NCBI GenBank assembly: GCA_002358555.1
Contig: DEPC01000189.1
Location: 813 to 8,154 of the forward strand
Source of the DNA: Hungatella sp. UBA3402
GTDB taxonomy: Bacteria; Bacillota; Clostridia; Lachnospirales; Lachnospiraceae
Direction of reading: 5' to 3'
DNA: 7,342 nt
In this document: piece by piece, positions 6,288-7,342 of the stretch
Numbering within the stretch: the stretch's first letter is position 1
Layout: each line of letters starts with the position of its first letter
Notes under the pieces: generated by a model
The model's input: only the letters and a program-made list of their open reading frames with translations
What the model was told of the DNA's origin: nothing
Databases searched by the model: none
Position numbers and translations under genes: made by a program

Positions 6288-6347
6288 CTAGTTTCTTTTA
6301 ACTATATAGTATTATTTCATAAATAATTTTAGTCAATTATTAAAAAT

Positions 6348-6415
6348 AATGTTCCAGTACTTTGTCCATATCAAATTGACACTTTGATATAGCGCAATTA
6401 AAAATATGGAACATT
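6348..6415. repeat. Nested inverted repeats upstream of mobC
   Basis: The outer arms AATGTTCCA (6348-6356) and TGGAACATT (6407-6415) are perfect reverse complements. Inside them ATATCAAA (6368-6375) and TTTGATAT (6383-6390) form a second perfect inverted repeat around a seven-base loop. A TTGACA box (6376-6381) sits in that loop, with a weak -10 candidate TAAAAA (6399-6404) 17 bases on. This may be an operator-controlled promoter, an attachment site or part of a transfer origin. Confidence 0.55.
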
Positions 6416-6451
6416 TTTTCGGTGTATGTTTGGCATTTTTGAAAGTCCCCC

Positions 6452-6571
6452 GTAGTAGGAAGTAGGGAAAAATATTTCTTAAACTTTTCTAAAATCTTCG
6501 GCAAAATCGCCTTGTCTGGTGTAGTAGGTAGTGAAAGAAAAATTATCGTAAAGCGGGTAGAAAAACCGCTT
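6452..6571 (+). other. Candidate transfer-origin-like repeat region
   Basis: Two copies of GTAGTAGG followed by A or T and AGT (6452-6463 and 6521-6532) lie 69 bases apart, followed by an inverted repeat AAGCGG (6551-6556) / CCGCTT (6566-6571) with a nine-base loop. Clustered direct and inverted repeats just upstream of a mobC gene are the usual setting of an oriT. No known nic sequence is recognised, so this is a positional inference. Confidence 0.35.
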
Positions 6572-6604
6572 GAAAACGTCTTGTTAGCGAAAGGGGGGCT
6601 ACTT

Positions 6605-6943
6605 ATGGAAAACAGGAAACGAAACGTGCAAATCATTATTCGGGTAACAGAAGAAGAACGGGCATTGATTGAAGAAAAAATGCAGCAGATACCGACGCTC
6701 AATCTCTCCGCCTACGCTCGAAAAATGCTCATTGACGGGTACATCACGCTTGATTTGCAGGAAGTCAAAGGGCATACGGCGCTGCTTCAGAAAATCGGCG
6801 TGAACATCAATCAGATTGCAAAGCGTATCAACGAAACCGGACGAATTTACGCAGACGATATGGACGAGATTAAACGCGTCATGGAAGAAGTCTGGCGATT
6901 GGAACGGCGGCTGCTTCTGCAATTCAAGGGCTTAACGAAATGA
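6605..6943 (+). CDS. mobC: MobC-family relaxosome protein
   Basis: A 112-residue DNA-binding accessory protein of the mobilization relaxosome, which normally helps a relaxase bind and nick oriT. The N-terminal part (about 6-46) looks like a ribbon-helix-helix fold: VQIIIRVTEEERALIEEKM followed by LSAYARKMLIDGY. The C-terminal part (about 58-108) carries the hallmark MobC segment LLQKIGVNINQIAKRINETG and a charged helix ending in the LERRLLLQF segment. The ATG at 6605 is chosen because AAGGGGGG (6591-6598) lies six bases upstream; an in-frame TTG at 6512 would run through the repeats and has no ribosome site. Usually a relaxase gene follows immediately, but here hairpin-rich spacer and recombinase-associated genes follow. 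The base composition is richer in G/C than the amidohydrolase, suggesting acquisition with the element. Confidence 0.85.
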   Translation: MENRKRNVQIIIRVTEEERALIEEKMQQIPTLNLSAYARKMLIDGYITLDLQEVKGHTALLQKIGVNINQIAKRINETGRIYADDMDEIKRVMEEVWRLERRLLLQFKGLTK

Positions 6944-6975
6944 GGGTTTGGGATACTTTCCAAGGGTCTGCCCCA

Positions 6976-6990
6976 GCAGGCGAAGCCTGC
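6976..6990 (+). other. GC-rich hairpin with GAA loop
   Basis: GCAGGC and GCCTGC pair perfectly around a three-base GAA loop 33 bases after the mobC stop. CCC and GGG just outside (6972-6974 and 6993-6995) may extend it past a small internal loop. There is no U-run, so it is more likely an RNA or single-strand DNA structure than a terminator. Confidence 0.5.
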
Positions 6991-7034
6991 GAGGGTACAA
7001 GCAAAATGCTACGGTAACAGACAGGCATTTTTAC

Positions 7035-7054
7035 GAGAACGGCTATCCGTTCTC
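7035..7054 (+). terminator. Eight-base-stem hairpin, possible terminator
   Basis: GAGAACGG and CCGTTCTC form a perfect stem around CTAT. The T-rich tract begins only some 15 bases later, so termination is uncertain; it may instead be a regulatory leader hairpin or a recombination-related structure. Confidence 0.4.
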
Positions 7055-7099
7055 TATGCTTGCTATTCAGTTTTATCTTTTAGAAAGGACAGGAAAGGA

Positions 7100-7342
7100 A
7101 TGAAACGGAAACGAAAAATCAAGGACGGGCATATCGTGGTGGAAAATCCGCTGTTTCAAGAATTGCCTACACATGAAGTAACGATAAAATCCGGCAGGAC
7201 ACTGTATCGCTTTACAGGCAGCTATGACGGGGAAAGGAGCCTGCCCGCCGACGAAAGGAGCAGAAACTATGTTAAGGCAGTCTGGCAAAATTACCGCCCT
7301 CTATTGCCGCTTATCGCGCGAATGGGAGAGTCTTTCGTATAG
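7100..7342 (+). CDS. Small element-associated protein, possibly TnpW-like
   Basis: An open frame of 80 codons with AGGA (7091-7094) five bases before the ATG. The N-terminus is basic (MKRKRKIKDG) and the middle reads TIKSGRTLYRFTGSYDGE. That middle loosely recalls the small proteins encoded just upstream of serine recombinases in Tn4451-like elements (TnpW), which is recollection rather than a proven match. Residues 1 to about 55 look credible. The rest, from 7269, overlaps the recombinase start in another frame and is probably either a long overlap or a result of a frameshift that removed the normal stop. The stop TAG falls exactly on the last three bases of the window. Function unknown. Confidence 0.45.
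   Translation: MKRKRKIKDGHIVVENPLFQELPTHEVTIKSGRTLYRFTGSYDGERSLPADERSRNYVKAVWQNYRPLLPLIARMGESFV
7254..7260 (+). promoter_or_regulatory. Ribosome site fixing the recombinase start
   Basis: AAAGGAG lies eight bases before the ATG at 7269 and supports that start over an in-frame ATG at 7218, which lacks an equally placed site. Confidence 0.6.
7269..7342 (+). CDS. Large serine recombinase, N-terminal fragment cut by the window end
   Basis: The first 24 codons read MLRQSGKITALYCRLSRE, then WESLSY. The segment ITALYCRLSR is the typical start of the resolvase domain of large serine recombinases in Firmicute elements (TnpX/TndX and Tn1549-like families), with the nucleophile serine at S16. These enzymes integrate and excise the element by cutting at att sites. 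AAAGGAG (7254-7260) gives a good start. The frame is open to the window edge, so the gene is partial. It overlaps the end of the preceding small frame by at least 74 bases. After the active-site segment the usual acidic stretch leading to a GES.SI-like motif is not seen in this frame; a neighbouring frame reads MGESFV, which hints at a frameshift or small deletion, but too little sequence remains to decide. Confidence 0.65.
   Translation, partial: MLRQSGKITALYCRLSREWESLSY

Larger units (their letters stand above)
6288..6604. other. Left flank of the mobile element, no gene
   Basis: This stretch has no convincing gene. It contains an AT-rich part (6288-6347, including AATAATT/AATTATT at 6322-6341), a nested inverted repeat (6348-6415), paired GTAGTAGG direct repeats (6452-6459 and 6521-6528), a 6-base-stem hairpin (6551-6571) and the mobC ribosome site. 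Composition changes from AT-rich chromosome style to more balanced bases within it, so an element boundary probably lies here. No exact att site can be named. Confidence 0.5.
6944..7099 (+). other. Hairpin-rich spacer between mobC and the recombinase genes
   Basis: No gene is evident. Two strong hairpins occur: GCAGGC/GCCTGC around GAA (6976-6990) and GAGAACGG/CCGTTCTC around CTAT (7035-7054). A smaller AGCA/TGCT repeat lies at 7000-7010. The GC-rich stems followed by TTTTATCTTTT (7071-7081) could end mobC transcription or control the downstream genes. Confidence 0.5.
6605..7342 (+). mobile_element. Integrative mobilizable or conjugative element, left or inner part (partial)
   Basis: A MobC protein, a small element-type protein and the start of a large serine recombinase form a run of mobility genes, all on the plus strand, next to chromosomal genes. 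This matches Tn1549/Tn4451-like elements of Clostridia in gene types. The left boundary probably falls between the amidohydrolase terminator (6287) and mobC; the right end is beyond the window. No relaxase, target-site duplication or cargo gene is visible. Confidence 0.65.

Noticed and set aside
6512..6604. N-terminal extension of MobC from a TTG
   Set aside because: It translates the repeat region, and AAGGGGGG lies directly before the ATG at 6605.
6340..6702. Minus-strand 120-codon frame upstream of mobC
   Set aside because: It runs through the repeats and antisense to mobC with low-complexity serine-rich translation; no family resemblance.
1..7342. CRISPR array, tRNA or rRNA genes
   Set aside because: No regularly spaced repeats and no cloverleaf or rRNA-like sequence was seen on either strand.

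Overview
The window looks like part of the chromosome of an anaerobic, low-to-moderate GC Firmicute, most likely a gut Clostridia member of the Lachnospiraceae type. Support comes from AT-rich coding sequence in the middle, strong AGGAGG-type ribosome sites, a branched-chain amino acid gene pair of clostridial type, an iron-sulfur/siroheme flavoprotein typical of anaerobes, and an integrated Firmicute-type mobile element at the right end. The assignment is inferred from protein style and composition, not from a search.

Layout, left to right. Positions 1-165 are non-coding, with two A/T-rich perfect hairpins separated by GC-rich sequence. Positions 166-1818 (minus strand) hold ilvN then ilvC, read from a strong promoter at 1916-1944: the regulatory subunit of acetolactate synthase and ketol-acid reductoisomerase. 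No catalytic ilvB/ilvG is present in the window. The last third of ilvC switches abruptly, near position 498, from A/T-ending to G/C-ending codons. The gene is therefore a mosaic, or the sequence is a join of two genomes.

Positions 1819-2260 are non-coding and hold the ilvN promoter and a probable terminator. Positions 2261-4843 (minus) encode an 860-residue fusion: a CoA-disulfide/persulfide-reductase-like flavoprotein, a shortened rhodanese domain, a siroheme sulfite/nitrite reductase-like module and a two-cluster ferredoxin module. It is transcribed divergently from a metal-dependent amidohydrolase (5043-6218, plus) across a 199-base region with facing promoter candidates. The block of these two genes is flanked by a 16-base exact direct repeat. 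The amidohydrolase ends in a strong hairpin terminator.

From about 6350 rightward the sequence becomes that of a mobile element: a repeat-rich region that could be a transfer origin or control region, a MobC-family relaxosome protein, a hairpin-rich spacer, a small element-type protein, and the first 24 codons of a large serine recombinase cut by the window edge. No relaxase gene lies between mobC and the recombinase.

How the genes work together: IlvN and IlvC belong to valine/isoleucine/leucine synthesis. The fusion protein probably moves electrons from NAD(P)H through FAD and Fe-S clusters to siroheme in sulfur metabolism. The amidohydrolase probably cleaves a small peptide or amide. The right end is concerned with mobilization and integration.
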